A DNA stretch of 64,000 nucleotides from Microbacterium sp. (GCA_031277945.1 JAITLK010000002.1:310001-374000); one strand, 5' to 3'; counted from the first letter of the stretch, positions 43,802 to 52,882 are shown. A program made the numbers and translations. Notes: generated by a model not told the origin, from the letters alone.

Positions 43802-45541
43802 CTAGCCTTGCCCGAACAGTCCGTGTCCGTGCTGTTCCAACAGAGCGAACGCGTCCGCGTAGGTTCGCGGGGCGGTGCCGTCGCCGAGGCCCTCCCGTTC
43901 CATCAGCAGGGCCAGGAGGCCCCGCGCCGGGGGCGTGAGCGCCGTCTTGCTGGTCTTGGTCGTCGTGGAATCCAGAGTGGCGTCCGGGTTGGGTGGAGTC
44001 CACATCGGCGCGACCGACGGCCAGGTGGCGGGGTCGCGGGGCGAGGAGAGATTGAGCGCCGTGCGCAGGTCACGCGCGTCGGCGTCTCGGTCGGTGAGCG
44101 GAGCCAGTCCGTGCTGATGGCAGAGCGTGGCGATCACGGCGGCATGGTGCATCTCCTCGTTCACGATGGTGCGCGCCGCGGTGTAGGCCGAAACGAGGAT
44201 CGCCGGGACACGGACACCGAGTCGATCGAAACCGAACTCCATCTCCGTCGCAGCCGGGCCGTCGGGCGCGACGGCCACCGGTGGCGGAACGTGATCGTAG
44301 GTGCCCCCATGCTCGTCGAACGTGATGAGCAGCGCCGTGTTCGTGGCGTTGGACCCGTGAGCCGTCGCTCCCGCCCGCACGGCGTTGTAGACGTCGGCGA
44401 CGAGCGCCTCACCCGCACGCACGTCGGACACCGCGGAGTCGACGAGCGTGGTGTCATCGGCCTGTACGGTGCGATACTCGCCGAACGGCGGGTGGAAGTC
44501 GTTGTGGTTGTATATCATGCGCGGCTCGATGAAGGCGTACGCCGGAAGCGTCCCGCGCGCAGCGTCCGCGTAGAAGTCGCTCATCACCGCGAAGTGCGCG
44601 CTCTTCCAGTACTTCTCCAGCACGGGCGCGTGCAGGAACCCCGTGAGCGAGAGCAACTGGTCCTCGTCGAAGTAGATGCGCCAGCTGAGTCCTGCTTCCT
44701 CCAGGCGGTTGAAGATCGTGGGGGCCGGGTCCGCATCGAGCCACTTCCGGTAGCCGCCGCCGTGATTGGTGACGAAACCGTGCGAGGTGGACGCATGGAA
44801 GAACGAGCGGTTGGCGTAGGTCTGCGTCGGGACGGCCGCGTACCAGTTGTCGAACACGGCGAACTCGCGAGCGAGGGTGGACAGCACGGGAAGCATGTCG
44901 GGGGAGAAGCCGCCCATGATCTGGTCGACCACATCGGGCGGCGGAGGCGTGCCCACCTCGCGGGTGGCGGTGTTGACGTAGTCGGTGATGAACCCCGACA
45001 TCGTGGGGACACCGGGGCTCGGGGGGAGGTTGTACGGACTCGTCATCTTCGCCACGCCCACCGTGGCGTTCGTCGCGGGGAGCACTTCGCCCCACAACTG
45101 CGTGTTGACGTGGGGATATTCCTCGCCCGGGTCCGGGGCCGGCATTCCCATGACCTCGTCCGTGGTTCCGGTGTAGACGTGCGCGGCGACGCGGCGCCCA
45201 TCGGGAGCCACGTTCGCGTAACTTCCGAACGCGAGGCCGTTGAAGCGGCTCCCCGGAGGCAGCGTCTCCCGGTCGTACAGCAGCCCGAGCATGTTGTCGA
45301 ATGAGCGGTTCTCGCCCATGAGGACGACGAGGTGATCGAATGCGCGGGCGGGATCCGCTGCTTCCGGAGCGAACGTCTCCTCGGTCGCATGAGCGCCCCA
45401 GGCGTAGCCGCCGATACCACCGAGCGCGGCACCCGCCACCCCGACCGCACCGCTCCGGAGGAACTGCCGCCGTGACGTCCCGCGCGCGCCGGGCGCTGGA
45501 GGGTCTTCGCGCGGCGTTGTCGGGGAGTCGTTAGCGTGCAC
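43802..45541 (-). CDS. Tat-exported phosphoesterase of the phospholipase C / acid phosphatase family
   Basis: The 579-residue product opens with a twin-arginine signal (SRRQFLRSGAVGVAGAALGG, 23-42), so it is exported folded. The mature part starts the phosphoesterase domain with DHLVVLMGENRSFDNMLG, whose Asn78 region binds metal and substrate, and has VPTQTYANRSFFHASTSHG, FIEPRM, ITFDEHGGTYDHVPPP and GVRVPAILVSAYT. These fit bacterial phospholipase C (PlcC-type) or AcpA-like acid phosphatases. The GTG start follows TAGGCT by exactly six bases. It sits between two amino-acid operons but is not clearly part of either. Confidence 0.88.
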   Translation of the reverse strand: MHANDSPTTPREDPPAPGARGTSRRQFLRSGAVGVAGAALGGIGGYAWGAHATEETFAPEAADPARAFDHLVVLMGENRSFDNMLGLLYDRETLPPGSRFNGLAFGSYANVAPDGRRVAAHVYTGTTDEVMGMPAPDPGEEYPHVNTQLWGEVLPATNATVGVAKMTSPYNLPPSPGVPTMSGFITDYVNTATREVGTPPPPDVVDQIMGGFSPDMLPVLSTLAREFAVFDNWYAAVPTQTYANRSFFHASTSHGFVTNHGGGYRKWLDADPAPTIFNRLEEAGLSWRIYFDEDQLLSLTGFLHAPVLEKYWKSAHFAVMSDFYADAARGTLPAYAFIEPRMIYNHNDFHPPFGEYRTVQADDTTLVDSAVSDVRAGEALVADVYNAVRAGATAHGSNATNTALLITFDEHGGTYDHVPPPVAVAPDGPAATEMEFGFDRLGVRVPAILVSAYTAARTIVNEEMHHAAVIATLCHQHGLAPLTDRDADARDLRTALNLSSPRDPATWPSVAPMWTPPNPDATLDSTTTKTSKTALTPPARGLLALLMEREGLGDGTAPRTYADAFALLEQHGHGLFGQG

Positions 45542-45547
45542 AACCTG

Positions 45548-45553
45548 AGCCTA
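45548..45553 (-). promoter_or_regulatory. -10 of the phosphoesterase gene (leaderless layout)
   Basis: Minus strand reads TAGGCT, six bases, then GTG. The hexamer lies at the very end of the upstream tetR gene, covering its stop codon region. Confidence 0.55.
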
Positions 45554-46171
45554 CGCGTCGGTGTCGGCGGCCGGCGAGAGCACCGTGAGGGCCGCCCACG
45601 CCGCGGTCTGAAGCTCCGATGCCGCGACGGCACGATCGGCGCGCGAGCCGCGCAGCGCGTGCGGTGTCGAGTTCAGCAACCCGAACGCGGCGTGCACGCG
45701 CAAGCGCGCGACGGCGTCGGAGAGGGCGGGATCGCGCTCCCGCAGCGTCGTGACCCAGTCATCAACATAGGCCCGCTGCAGCGTGCGGACCCGGCTTCGA
45801 GCAGGCGGTGCGAGCGATGGCAGATCACGGTCCTGGACCCGGATGACATCGGTCTCGGCGAGCGCGAAGCGCGTGTGGAACGCGATCAGCGCGCGCAGGG
45901 TGTCCGCCGCGCTCGTTCCTGCGGCGCACACCTCACGACCTCCCACGTGCAGCCGCGTGCTCACGCCGACGAGGAGCTCTTCCAGAACCGCCTGCTTGCC
46001 GGCGAAGTGCCGGTACACCGCCGGGCCGCTGATACCCACCGCGGTTCCCAGCTGCTCGATGGTCACGGCGGCGTACCCGTGCTCGGCGAACAATCGCGCG
46101 GCGGCGTCGACGAGCAGCGCCCGCCGCTCGGCCTTGGCGCGATCACGGTGCGTCGTGGGTCTTGTCATCAT
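45551..46171 (-). CDS. TetR-family regulator, probable repressor of the acyl-CoA carboxylase operon
   Basis: The 206-residue TetR protein has an N-terminal DNA-binding domain (RRALLVDAAARLFAEHGYAAV ... AVGISGPAVYRHFAGKQAVL) and a C-terminal helical domain. It is divergent from accD1, the position of the TetR regulator beside the same operon in M. tuberculosis. An inverted repeat lies in the gap. An acyl-CoA of the leucine pathway is a likely ligand, by analogy only. Two ATGs lie together at 46171 and 46168. Confidence 0.87.
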   Translation of the reverse strand: MMTRPTTHRDRAKAERRALLVDAAARLFAEHGYAAVTIEQLGTAVGISGPAVYRHFAGKQAVLEELLVGVSTRLHVGGREVCAAGTSAADTLRALIAFHTRFALAETDVIRVQDRDLPSLAPPARSRVRTLQRAYVDDWVTTLRERDPALSDAVARLRVHAAFGLLNSTPHALRGSRADRAVAASELQTAAWAALTVLSPAADTDA

Positions 46172-46193
46172 GCAGCTTCCGCGTTAGCGTTCA

Positions 46194-46219
46194 TTCCAGT
46201 TAGTAGACATTAACTGAAA
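46194..46219. promoter_or_regulatory. Candidate TetR operator before accD1
   Basis: TTCCAGTTA (46194-46202), eight bases, TAACTGAAA (46211-46219) is an inverted repeat with one mismatch in the 88-base gap between the divergent tetR and accD1 genes. Confidence 0.55.
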
Positions 46220-46259
46220 TCCCACCGACATCGGCGACCAGCCACGATCGCGAGGACAC

Positions 46260-47864
46260 ATGACCCGGCTCACCAGCGCAGCGGTTCAGGATCAGACGTT
46301 CCACGAGAACGCCGCCGCCCAGCAGGCTCTGCGCGACGATCTCATCGCACGCCTCGTCCGCGTGGCCCGCGGCGGGTCGGATGCGGCACGCGAGAAGCAC
46401 ACCGCGCGGGGCAAGATGCTCGTCCGTGACCGCATCGACCGCCTGCTGGACATCGGCAGCCCGTTTCTCGAGATCGGCGCCCTGGCAGCCGAAGGCCTCT
46501 ACGACGACCAGGCGCCCGCCGCCGGGGTCGTGGCCGGCATCGGACTCGTTCATGGACGGCACGTGATGGTGATCGCCAACGACGCCACGGTGAAGGGGGG
46601 TACGTACTACCCGCTCACTGTGAAGAAGCATCTGCGCGCACAGGAGATCGCCGAGGAGAACCGGCTCCCGGTCATCTCTCTGGTCGACTCCGGCGGTGCC
46701 TTCCTCCCTCAGCAGGACGAGGTGTTCCCCGATCGCGATCACTTCGGGAGGATCTTCTACAACCAGGCCCGGATGAGCGCGCAGCGCATACCGCAGATCG
46801 CCGCGGTGCTCGGGTCCAGCACGGCGGGCGGCGCGTACGTCCCGGCGATGAGCGACGAGACCGTGATCGTGCGCGGGCAGGGGACGATCTTCCTGGGTGG
46901 CCCGCCCCTCGTGAAGGCGGCGATCGGTGAGACCGTGACAGCGGAGGAGCTCGGCGGTGGGGAAGTCCATGCGCGGCGCTCCGGCGTGGTGGATCACCTC
47001 GCCGAGGACGATGAACACGCGCTCGAGATCGTTCGCGACATCGTGGCGACACTCCCTGCGCCCGCTCCTCTCGCCTGGGAGGTCCTGGTTTCCCGGGAGC
47101 CCGAGGCGGATGCGCGGGAGCTGTACGGTGTCGTCCCCGTGGACGTGAATCAGCCGTACGACCCGCGCGAGGTGATCTCGCGGCTGGTGGACGGCTCGGA
47201 CTTCACCGAGTTCAAGAGCGAGTACGGTACGACGCTGGTCACCGGATGGGCTCGCATCCATGGTCACCCGGTCGGCATCATCGCCAACCACGGCGTGCTG
47301 CTCAGCGACTCGGCGCTCAAGGGGGCGCACTTCGTCGAACTGTGTGATCAACGGGGTATTCCCCTGCTGTTCCTCCAGAACATCTCCGGGTTCATGGTGG
47401 GCCGAGACGCCGAGGCCGGGGGCATCGCCAAGGATGGGGCCAAGATGGTCACCGCCATCGCGACCTGCCGGGTGCCGCGGCTGACCGTCATCGTCGGCGG
47501 CTCGTTCGGTGCGGGAAACTACGCGATGAGCGGCCGGGGATACTCGCCGCGGTTCCTGTGGGCGTGGCCCGGCAGCCGCATTTCCGTCATGGGAGGGGAG
47601 CAGGCCGCGCGCGTGCTCTCCACCGTCAAACGGGATCAGATCGAGGCCGGCGGCGGCGCATGGAGCGCTGAGGAGGAGGAGTCGTTCCGTACGCCGGTGC
47701 GCGAGCAGTACGAGCGCCAGGGCAACCCGTTCTACGCCACCGCGCGCCTGTGGGACGACGGCATCGTCGACCCGCTCCAGACACGTGACCTGCTCGGACT
47801 CGCGCTCGACGTCGTCGGTCGTGTTCCCTTCTCCGACAGCCGCTTCGGCCTCTTCCGGATGTGA
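46260..47864 (+). CDS. accD1: Acyl-CoA carboxylase carboxyltransferase subunit (3-methylcrotonyl-CoA type)
   Basis: The 534-residue carboxyltransferase takes CO2 from the biotin carrier to an acyl-CoA. Visible are [40 protein letters not shown], the oxyanion segment [14 protein letters not shown], and [20 protein letters not shown]. These, the length, and synteny with accD1-accA1 of M. tuberculosis point to 3-methylcrotonyl-CoA carboxylase, the third step of leucine breakdown. It is the first gene of a five-gene operon. Confidence 0.9.
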   Translation: MTRLTSAAVQDQTFHENAAAQQALRDDLIARLVRVARGGSDAAREKHTARGKMLVRDRIDRLLDIGSPFLEIGALAAEGLYDDQAPAAGVVAGIGLVHGRHVMVIANDATVKGGTYYPLTVKKHLRAQEIAEENRLPVISLVDSGGAFLPQQDEVFPDRDHFGRIFYNQARMSAQRIPQIAAVLGSSTAGGAYVPAMSDETVIVRGQGTIFLGGPPLVKAAIGETVTAEELGGGEVHARRSGVVDHLAEDDEHALEIVRDIVATLPAPAPLAWEVLVSREPEADARELYGVVPVDVNQPYDPREVISRLVDGSDFTEFKSEYGTTLVTGWARIHGHPVGIIANHGVLLSDSALKGAHFVELCDQRGIPLLFLQNISGFMVGRDAEAGGIAKDGAKMVTAIATCRVPRLTVIVGGSFGAGNYAMSGRGYSPRFLWAWPGSRISVMGGEQAARVLSTVKRDQIEAGGGAWSAEEEESFRTPVREQYERQGNPFYATARLWDDGIVDPLQTRDLLGLALDVVGRVPFSDSRFGLFRM

Positions 47865-49792
47865 TGACCATGATGACGCTGACCACTCCGCCGTTTCGCA
47901 CGGTGCTCGTTGCCAACCGCGGCGAGATCGCACGCCGGATCATCCGCACTCTCCGGCGCCTGGGCATCCGCTCCGTCGCCGTCTACAGCGACGCGGACGC
48001 CACGGCTCCGCATGTGCGGGAAGCGGACACCGCCGTCCGTCTCGGCCCCGCACCTGCCGCGGAGAGCTATCTCGACATCGATGCCGTGATCGCCGCGGCA
48101 CGCGCGAGCGGCGCCGAGGCCATCCACCCGGGCTACGGCTTCCTGTCGGAGAACGTCGCCTTCGGACATGCGTGCGCCGCGGCGGGACTGGTGTTCATCG
48201 GCCCCGGCGAGGAGGCGCTGGATGTGATGGGCGACAAGATCCGCGCGAAGGAGCACGTCGCCGCCTCCGGCGTTCCCACCGTGCCTGGATTCAGCGCGCG
48301 CGGACTCGCCGACGACGACATCCGCGCCCGGGCGCTCGACGTCGGCTTCCCCCTGCTGGTCAAACCCTCGGCAGGAGGTGGGGGAAAGGGTATGCAGGTG
48401 GTCGGTGAGGCCGCTGGCCTGGACGATGCTCTGGCCACCGCGCGGCGCGTGGCCGCTGCCTCCTTCGGCGACGACTCGCTGTTGCTGGAGCGCCTCATCG
48501 AGCGGCCGCGGCACATCGAGGTTCAGATCTTCGCGGACCAGCACGGCAATGTCATCCATCTCGGCGAACGTGAGTGCACACTCCAGCGGCGGCACCAGAA
48601 GGTGGTGGAGGAAGCGCCCTCACCGTTGATCAACGACATCACGCGGGAGCGCATCGGCGCCGCCGCATGCCGGGCCGCCGCCAGCGTCCAGTACGTCGGA
48701 GCAGGCACCGTGGAGTTCCTCGTCGCCGCCGATCGCCCGGACGAGTTCTTCTTCATCGAAATGAACACGCGCCTGCAGGTGGAACACCCGGTCACTGAGA
48801 TGGTCACCGGACTCGACCTCGTCGAGTTGCAGCTGCGCATCGCCGCCGGCGAGCCGCTGCCGCTGAGCCAGCAGGACGTTGTGCTCACCGGTCACGCCGT
48901 GGAAGCGCGGGTGTACGCCGAGTCCCCGGCGCGGGGCTTCCTCCCGGCCATCGGGGACGTCCTGCTGTGGCAGAGCGCGACCCAGGTTCGCACCGACTCC
49001 GCAGTGGAGACCGGCTCCGTCGTGACAGCGGACTACGACCCGATGATCGCGAAGGTGATCTCCTGGGCCGACGATCGGGGCACGGCCGTAGCGCGCCTGA
49101 GCGACGCACTGGCCGACACCGTGCTGCTCGGCGTGGATTCCAACATCGGGTTCCTTCGTCTCCTCCTGGACGACGAGAGCGTGCATGCCGGCGACATGGA
49201 CACCGGACTCATCGACCGCCTGCCCGCCTACCGCGACCCGATGCCGACAGCAACTCTGCTGCGTGCCGCTGCCGCCTCCGTCCCACCCGGGGCAGACGAT
49301 GCTCCCGCGGGCCCATGGCGAACGCTCCGCGGCTTCCGGCTCGGTTCCCCGGAGAACCGCGGGACGGTCACCCTCGTCGCGGACGACGGCGAGCTCCACA
49401 CTGTTCCGCTCGCCGCCCCGCCCGCACGCGCCGTGTCCGCGACGGACGCGGAGGGCGGTGTCTGGGCTCACGCCGACGGGATCACGGCGCGGTTCCAGCC
49501 CATCGGACGCCGCGAGCTGGGCGAGAAGCGACGCAGCGAGCGTGATCGCGCCACTGGAGCGATCGATCCTGCGCTGAAGGCACCGATGCCCGGAAACGTC
49601 GTGGCCGTCCACCCGGGCGGAACCATCGCTGCGGGGGAGCGCGTGGTCGTCATCGAAGCGATGAAGATGGAGCACCCCGTGGTGGCTCCAGCAGACGGAA
49701 CCGTGACCATCGATGCGCGTGTGGGCGATCACGTGCGCCGTGACCAGATCGTCGCCCACTTCAGCCACAAGCAATCTGAGGAGTCCGCATGA
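47864..49792 (+). CDS. accA1: Biotin carboxylase / biotin carrier subunit (3-methylcrotonyl-CoA carboxylase alpha)
   Basis: This 642-residue subunit has an N-terminal biotin carboxylase with LVANRGEIARRI, the ATP-grasp loop PSAGGGGKGM, HIEVQIFADQHGNVIHLGER and EMNTRLQVEHPVTE, and a C-terminal biotinyl domain with EAMKMEHP, whose Lys about 41 residues from the end carries biotin. The ATG at 47864 overlaps the accD1 stop by one base (TGATG); a GTG at 47861 and later ATGs are alternatives. Its biotin requirement connects it to bioYMN. Confidence 0.92.
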   Translation: MTMMTLTTPPFRTVLVANRGEIARRIIRTLRRLGIRSVAVYSDADATAPHVREADTAVRLGPAPAAESYLDIDAVIAAARASGAEAIHPGYGFLSENVAFGHACAAAGLVFIGPGEEALDVMGDKIRAKEHVAASGVPTVPGFSARGLADDDIRARALDVGFPLLVKPSAGGGGKGMQVVGEAAGLDDALATARRVAAASFGDDSLLLERLIERPRHIEVQIFADQHGNVIHLGERECTLQRRHQKVVEEAPSPLINDITRERIGAAACRAAASVQYVGAGTVEFLVAADRPDEFFFIEMNTRLQVEHPVTEMVTGLDLVELQLRIAAGEPLPLSQQDVVLTGHAVEARVYAESPARGFLPAIGDVLLWQSATQVRTDSAVETGSVVTADYDPMIAKVISWADDRGTAVARLSDALADTVLLGVDSNIGFLRLLLDDESVHAGDMDTGLIDRLPAYRDPMPTATLLRAAAASVPPGADDAPAGPWRTLRGFRLGSPENRGTVTLVADDGELHTVPLAAPPARAVSATDAEGGVWAHADGITARFQPIGRRELGEKRRSERDRATGAIDPALKAPMPGNVVAVHPGGTIAAGERVVVIEAMKMEHPVVAPADGTVTIDARVGDHVRRDQIVAHFSHKQSEESA

Positions 49793-50943
49793 ACATGGAG
49801 TTGACCGAGGACGAACGCGAACTCGCGGGGCTGGTACGCGCGTTCACCGATGAGGTCGTCGCGCCCGCGTCCTATGAGGCCGACCGGACCCACACCTTGC
49901 CGCTCGATGTGGTCGCAGCGATGGGAGAGCTCGGCTTGTTCGGCCTCCCGTTCCCCGAGGAGGTCGGCGGTCAGGGCGGCAGCTACTTCGCCCTCGGGCT
50001 GGCGATCGAGGCGATCGCGCGCGCAGATCAGTCGCTGGCGATCACGCTGGAGGCGGGGGTGAGCCTCGGTGCTATGCCCGTGTTCAAATTCGGCACGCCC
50101 GAGCAGCAAGCCGAGCTGCTGCCGGATCTGCTCGCGGGTCGCGCGCTCGCGGGCTTCGGCCTCACGGAACCCGAGGCCGGCTCCGACGCTGGGGCGACGC
50201 GCACCACGGCACGCGTCGAGGGCGGGGAGTGGGTGATCGATGGCAGCAAGCAGTTCATCACCAACTCCGGAACCGCGATCACCCGCTTCGTCACGGTCAC
50301 GGCGGTGACCGGCACCACACCCACCGGGAAGCGCGAGATCTCGACGATCATCGTCCCGAACGGCACGCCGGGATTCACCGTGGAACCCGCCTACGACAAG
50401 GTCGGCTGGCACGCCTCCGACACGCACCCCCTCACCTTCGTCGCGGCGCGGGTGCCGGAAGGCAACCTCCTGGGTGAGCGAGGCCGCGGGTTCCGCAACT
50501 TCCTGGAGATCCTCGACGAGGGCCGCATCGCGATCGCGGCACTCGGCACCGGGGCAGCGGAGGGATGTCTCGAGGCCGCCGTCGACTACGTGGGCAAGCG
50601 CAACGTGTTCGGCTCGGCGCTGTCGACCCGGCAGCACGTGCAGTTCCTGCTCGCCCGGATGCGCACCCGTGTGCACACGTCCCGTCTCGCCTGGCAGCAC
50701 GCGGCTCGCCTCCGGGACGCCGGCCGGCCGTTCAGCGAGGAGGCCGCCATCGCCAAACTCGTCTCCAGTGAGGCTGCGATGGACAACGCGCGCGACGCCA
50801 CCCAGCTGTTCGGGGGCAACGGCTTCATGAACGAGTACCCCGTGGCGCGGCACTATCGCGACTCGAAGATCCTGGAGATCGGCGAGGGGACCAGCGAGGT
50901 GCAGCTGCTCATCATCGCTCGGGCGCTGGGGGTGGCGTCGTGA
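49789..50943 (+). CDS. Acyl-CoA dehydrogenase of the leucine operon (FadE19/isovaleryl-CoA position)
   Basis: This 384-residue flavoprotein has the family signature GFGLTEPEAGSDAGATRT, the FAD segment FITNSGTAITRF, and TQLFGGNGFMNEYPVARHYRD. By its place between accA1 and maoC it should oxidise isovaleryl-CoA to 3-methylcrotonyl-CoA. However, the C-terminal motif is GEGTSEVQ with Glu366 at the base position used by short- and medium-chain enzymes; classical isovaleryl-CoA dehydrogenase has a small residue there. The exact acyl chain is therefore open. It overlaps accA1 by 4 bases. Confidence 0.88.
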   Translation: MNMELTEDERELAGLVRAFTDEVVAPASYEADRTHTLPLDVVAAMGELGLFGLPFPEEVGGQGGSYFALGLAIEAIARADQSLAITLEAGVSLGAMPVFKFGTPEQQAELLPDLLAGRALAGFGLTEPEAGSDAGATRTTARVEGGEWVIDGSKQFITNSGTAITRFVTVTAVTGTTPTGKREISTIIVPNGTPGFTVEPAYDKVGWHASDTHPLTFVAARVPEGNLLGERGRGFRNFLEILDEGRIAIAALGTGAAEGCLEAAVDYVGKRNVFGSALSTRQHVQFLLARMRTRVHTSRLAWQHAARLRDAGRPFSEEAAIAKLVSSEAAMDNARDATQLFGGNGFMNEYPVARHYRDSKILEIGEGTSEVQLLIIARALGVAS

Positions 50944-51419
50944 CCGAGGAGCGCCTCATCGAGCAGCGAGGGCTCTTCTTCGAGGAGTTCGAGGAGGGCG
51001 TGCGCTACATCCACCGCCCCGGACGAACGGCCACCGAGGCCGACAACGTCTTGTTCACGACCCTCACGATGAACACTCAGGCGCTGCATCTGGACGCGCA
51101 GGCGGCGGCGGAGAGCGGCTTCGGTCAGCGGTTGATCAACTCGATGTGGACCCTGTCAACCATGGTCGGAATCAGCGTGTCCCAGCTGACTCAGGGGACT
51201 CTCATCGCCCAGGTGGGGCTGAGTGACATCGCATTCCCGGCGCCGTTGTTCGCCGGCGACACGCTCAGCGTGTCGTCTCGCGTGATCAGCAAGCGCCCGT
51301 CGGCATCCCGTCCGGGTCAAGGGCTGGTGAGCATCGAGCACACGGGCACCAATCAGGACGCCGTCGTGGTGGCGCGCGCGACGCGCACCGTCCTGGTGCG
51401 GATGCGGGACGCCGGATGA
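50940..51419 (+). CDS. MaoC-like hot-dog protein with a non-canonical active site
   Basis: This 159-residue hot-dog fold protein resembles the FkbR2-like branch of the MaoC family. The region where hydratases have G-D-x-N-P-x-H reads MNTQALH (44-50): the His (His50) is kept but the catalytic Asp is Asn45 and the Asn-Pro pair is Gln-Ala. In the leucine operon it stands where a 3-methylglutaconyl-CoA hydratase is needed. Whether it hydrates that substrate with this altered site is unknown. It overlaps both neighbours by 4 bases. Confidence 0.85.
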   Translation: MTEERLIEQRGLFFEEFEEGVRYIHRPGRTATEADNVLFTTLTMNTQALHLDAQAAAESGFGQRLINSMWTLSTMVGISVSQLTQGTLIAQVGLSDIAFPAPLFAGDTLSVSSRVISKRPSASRPGQGLVSIEHTGTNQDAVVVARATRTVLVRMRDAG

Positions 51420-52234
51420 GCGCCGACGTACTCAGCCACGGCCCCGCCGTGCTCTTCTGCCCGGCGGATCGCCCGGATCGCTTCGGTAAGGCTCTGGAGC
51501 GGGCGGACGCGGTCATCCTCGATCTCGAGGATGCGGTGCTGCCGGCGGCGAAGCGCGACGCGCGCGCCATGATGAGCGCGGCTGACGTGGATCCGGAACG
51601 GGTGATCGTCCGGGTGAACGCGGCTGATTCGGAGTACTTCGCCGACGATGTCGCGGCAGTGCTGCGCAGCCAGTTTCGCACGGTGATGCTCGCGAAGACG
51701 GAATCCACCGGGCAGCTGGATGCGATCCCCGCTGACCTGAGCGTCATCGCATTGTGTGAAACCGCCCGTGGGGTGATCGCGGCCGATGCGATAGCCGCCC
51801 ACCCCGCTGTGGTGGCCCTCATGTGGGGAGCTGAGGACCTGATCGCCTCGCTCGGCGGGTCATCGAGCCGTGGATCAGATGGCGGATACCGCGATGTGGC
51901 CCGTCATGCCCGATCCCGTGTGCTGCTGGCCGCGGGCGCGTGGGGTCGGCGAGCCATCGACGCCGTCCACGTGGACATCCCCGATCTTGCCGGCCTGGAG
52001 GCTGAGTGCACGGACGCTGCCGCGAGCGGTTTCTCGGCCACCGCATGCATCCACCCATCCCAGGTGGGGGTGGTGCGGCGAGCCTATCGTCCGGGGGACG
52101 CGGAGATCGACGCCGCCCGACGGGTGCTGGAGGCAGCGCGCACGGAGGCTGGTGCGTTCCGGCTCGACGGACGAATGGTCGATGAGCCGGTGCTTCGCCA
52201 AGCACGCGAGGTGCTGCGGCGAGCGGGCGAGTGA
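51416..52234 (+). CDS. CitE-like acyl-CoA lyase (HpcH/HpaI fold)
   Basis: The 272-residue TIM-barrel protein of the CitE/HpcH family has LFCPADRPDRFGKAL, VILDLEDAVLPAAKRDAR (with the Mg-linked Asp/Glu), LCETARGVIAADAIA, LMWGAEDLIASLGG and GFSATACIHPSQVGVV. It is a stand-alone citE without citrate lyase subunits. The syntenic mycobacterial protein (Rv2498c) has been reported to be a beta-hydroxyacyl-CoA lyase, so here it may cleave HMG-CoA to acetyl-CoA and acetoacetate. This is an inference by synteny. Confidence 0.88.
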   Translation: MSADVLSHGPAVLFCPADRPDRFGKALERADAVILDLEDAVLPAAKRDARAMMSAADVDPERVIVRVNAADSEYFADDVAAVLRSQFRTVMLAKTESTGQLDAIPADLSVIALCETARGVIAADAIAAHPAVVALMWGAEDLIASLGGSSSRGSDGGYRDVARHARSRVLLAAGAWGRRAIDAVHVDIPDLAGLEAECTDAAASGFSATACIHPSQVGVVRRAYRPGDAEIDAARRVLEAARTEAGAFRLDGRMVDEPVLRQAREVLRRAGE

Positions 52235-52294
52235 GTCCGGCCCGACGTTGGGCGCGGGAGGCGGGCCATCCCGCAGAGGGACGACTCGTGGTGC

Positions 52295-52870
52295 TCAGCT
52301 GACCGGGAGGAGGTGTGGCTCGTGAACGAGCGCGATCCCGTCCTGAACGCGCAGGGTGTGCGCCGACCCGTTGGCGATGCGCAGACCCGGCAGCGGGTCG
52401 CCGGTCAGATGGCGCAACAGTGATCCGATCACACCGCCGTGCGAGACGGCGACGATGTGGGTTTCGTCGTTCACACCGTGGGCGATCTCAAGCAGAGCCT
52501 GGAGGGCTCGTTCGGCGACCTCCTCGCGTGGCTCGGCGTCGGGGATCTCGGCGGTGTGCCACGAACCGAATCGAGTGACCAGTTCGGTGTCGGTCATACC
52601 CTCCGCCACGCCGTAGTTGCGTTCGCGCAGCGCGACGTAGGTCTGGGGGCCGGACCATCCGCGTGCTGCGCCGATGATGCGGGCGGTCTGCTCAGCCCGC
52701 GACAGGTCGCTGGAGACGAGAAGAACCGGATCGGTCATCACCAGATCCACAGCGGCTTCGCGTGCCTGACGCCGGCCGGTGTCGTTCAAGGGGATGTCGG
52801 TGGAGCCCTGAATGCGGCGGGCGAGGTTCCAGTCGGTCTGACCGTGGCGCACAAGAGTGATGAGAGTCAC
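52295..52870 (-). CDS. Histidine phosphatase (phosphoglycerate-mutase-like)
   Basis: This 191-residue protein has the RHG motif LVRHGQTDWNL with the phospho-accepting His9, the second conserved Arg in SSDLSRAEQTA, ALRERNYGVAEG and the late VAVSHGGVIGSLLRHL. It matches cofactor-independent broad phosphatases of the GpmB/CobC group; the substrate is unknown. The GTG at 52870 follows TACGCT by six bases. The longer frame to 53002 overlaps the sirtuin gene and is rejected. Confidence 0.88.
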   Translation of the reverse strand: MTLITLVRHGQTDWNLARRIQGSTDIPLNDTGRRQAREAAVDLVMTDPVLLVSSDLSRAEQTARIIGAARGWSGPQTYVALRERNYGVAEGMTDTELVTRFGSWHTAEIPDAEPREEVAERALQALLEIAHGVNDETHIVAVSHGGVIGSLLRHLTGDPLPGLRIANGSAHTLRVQDGIALVHEPHLLPVS

Positions 52871-52876
52871 GGTGCG

Positions 52877-52882
52877 AGCGTA
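52877..52882 (-). promoter_or_regulatory. -10 of the histidine phosphatase gene (leaderless layout)
   Basis: Minus strand reads TACGCT, six bases, then GTG at 52870, in the 50-base gap after the sirtuin gene. Confidence 0.55.
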
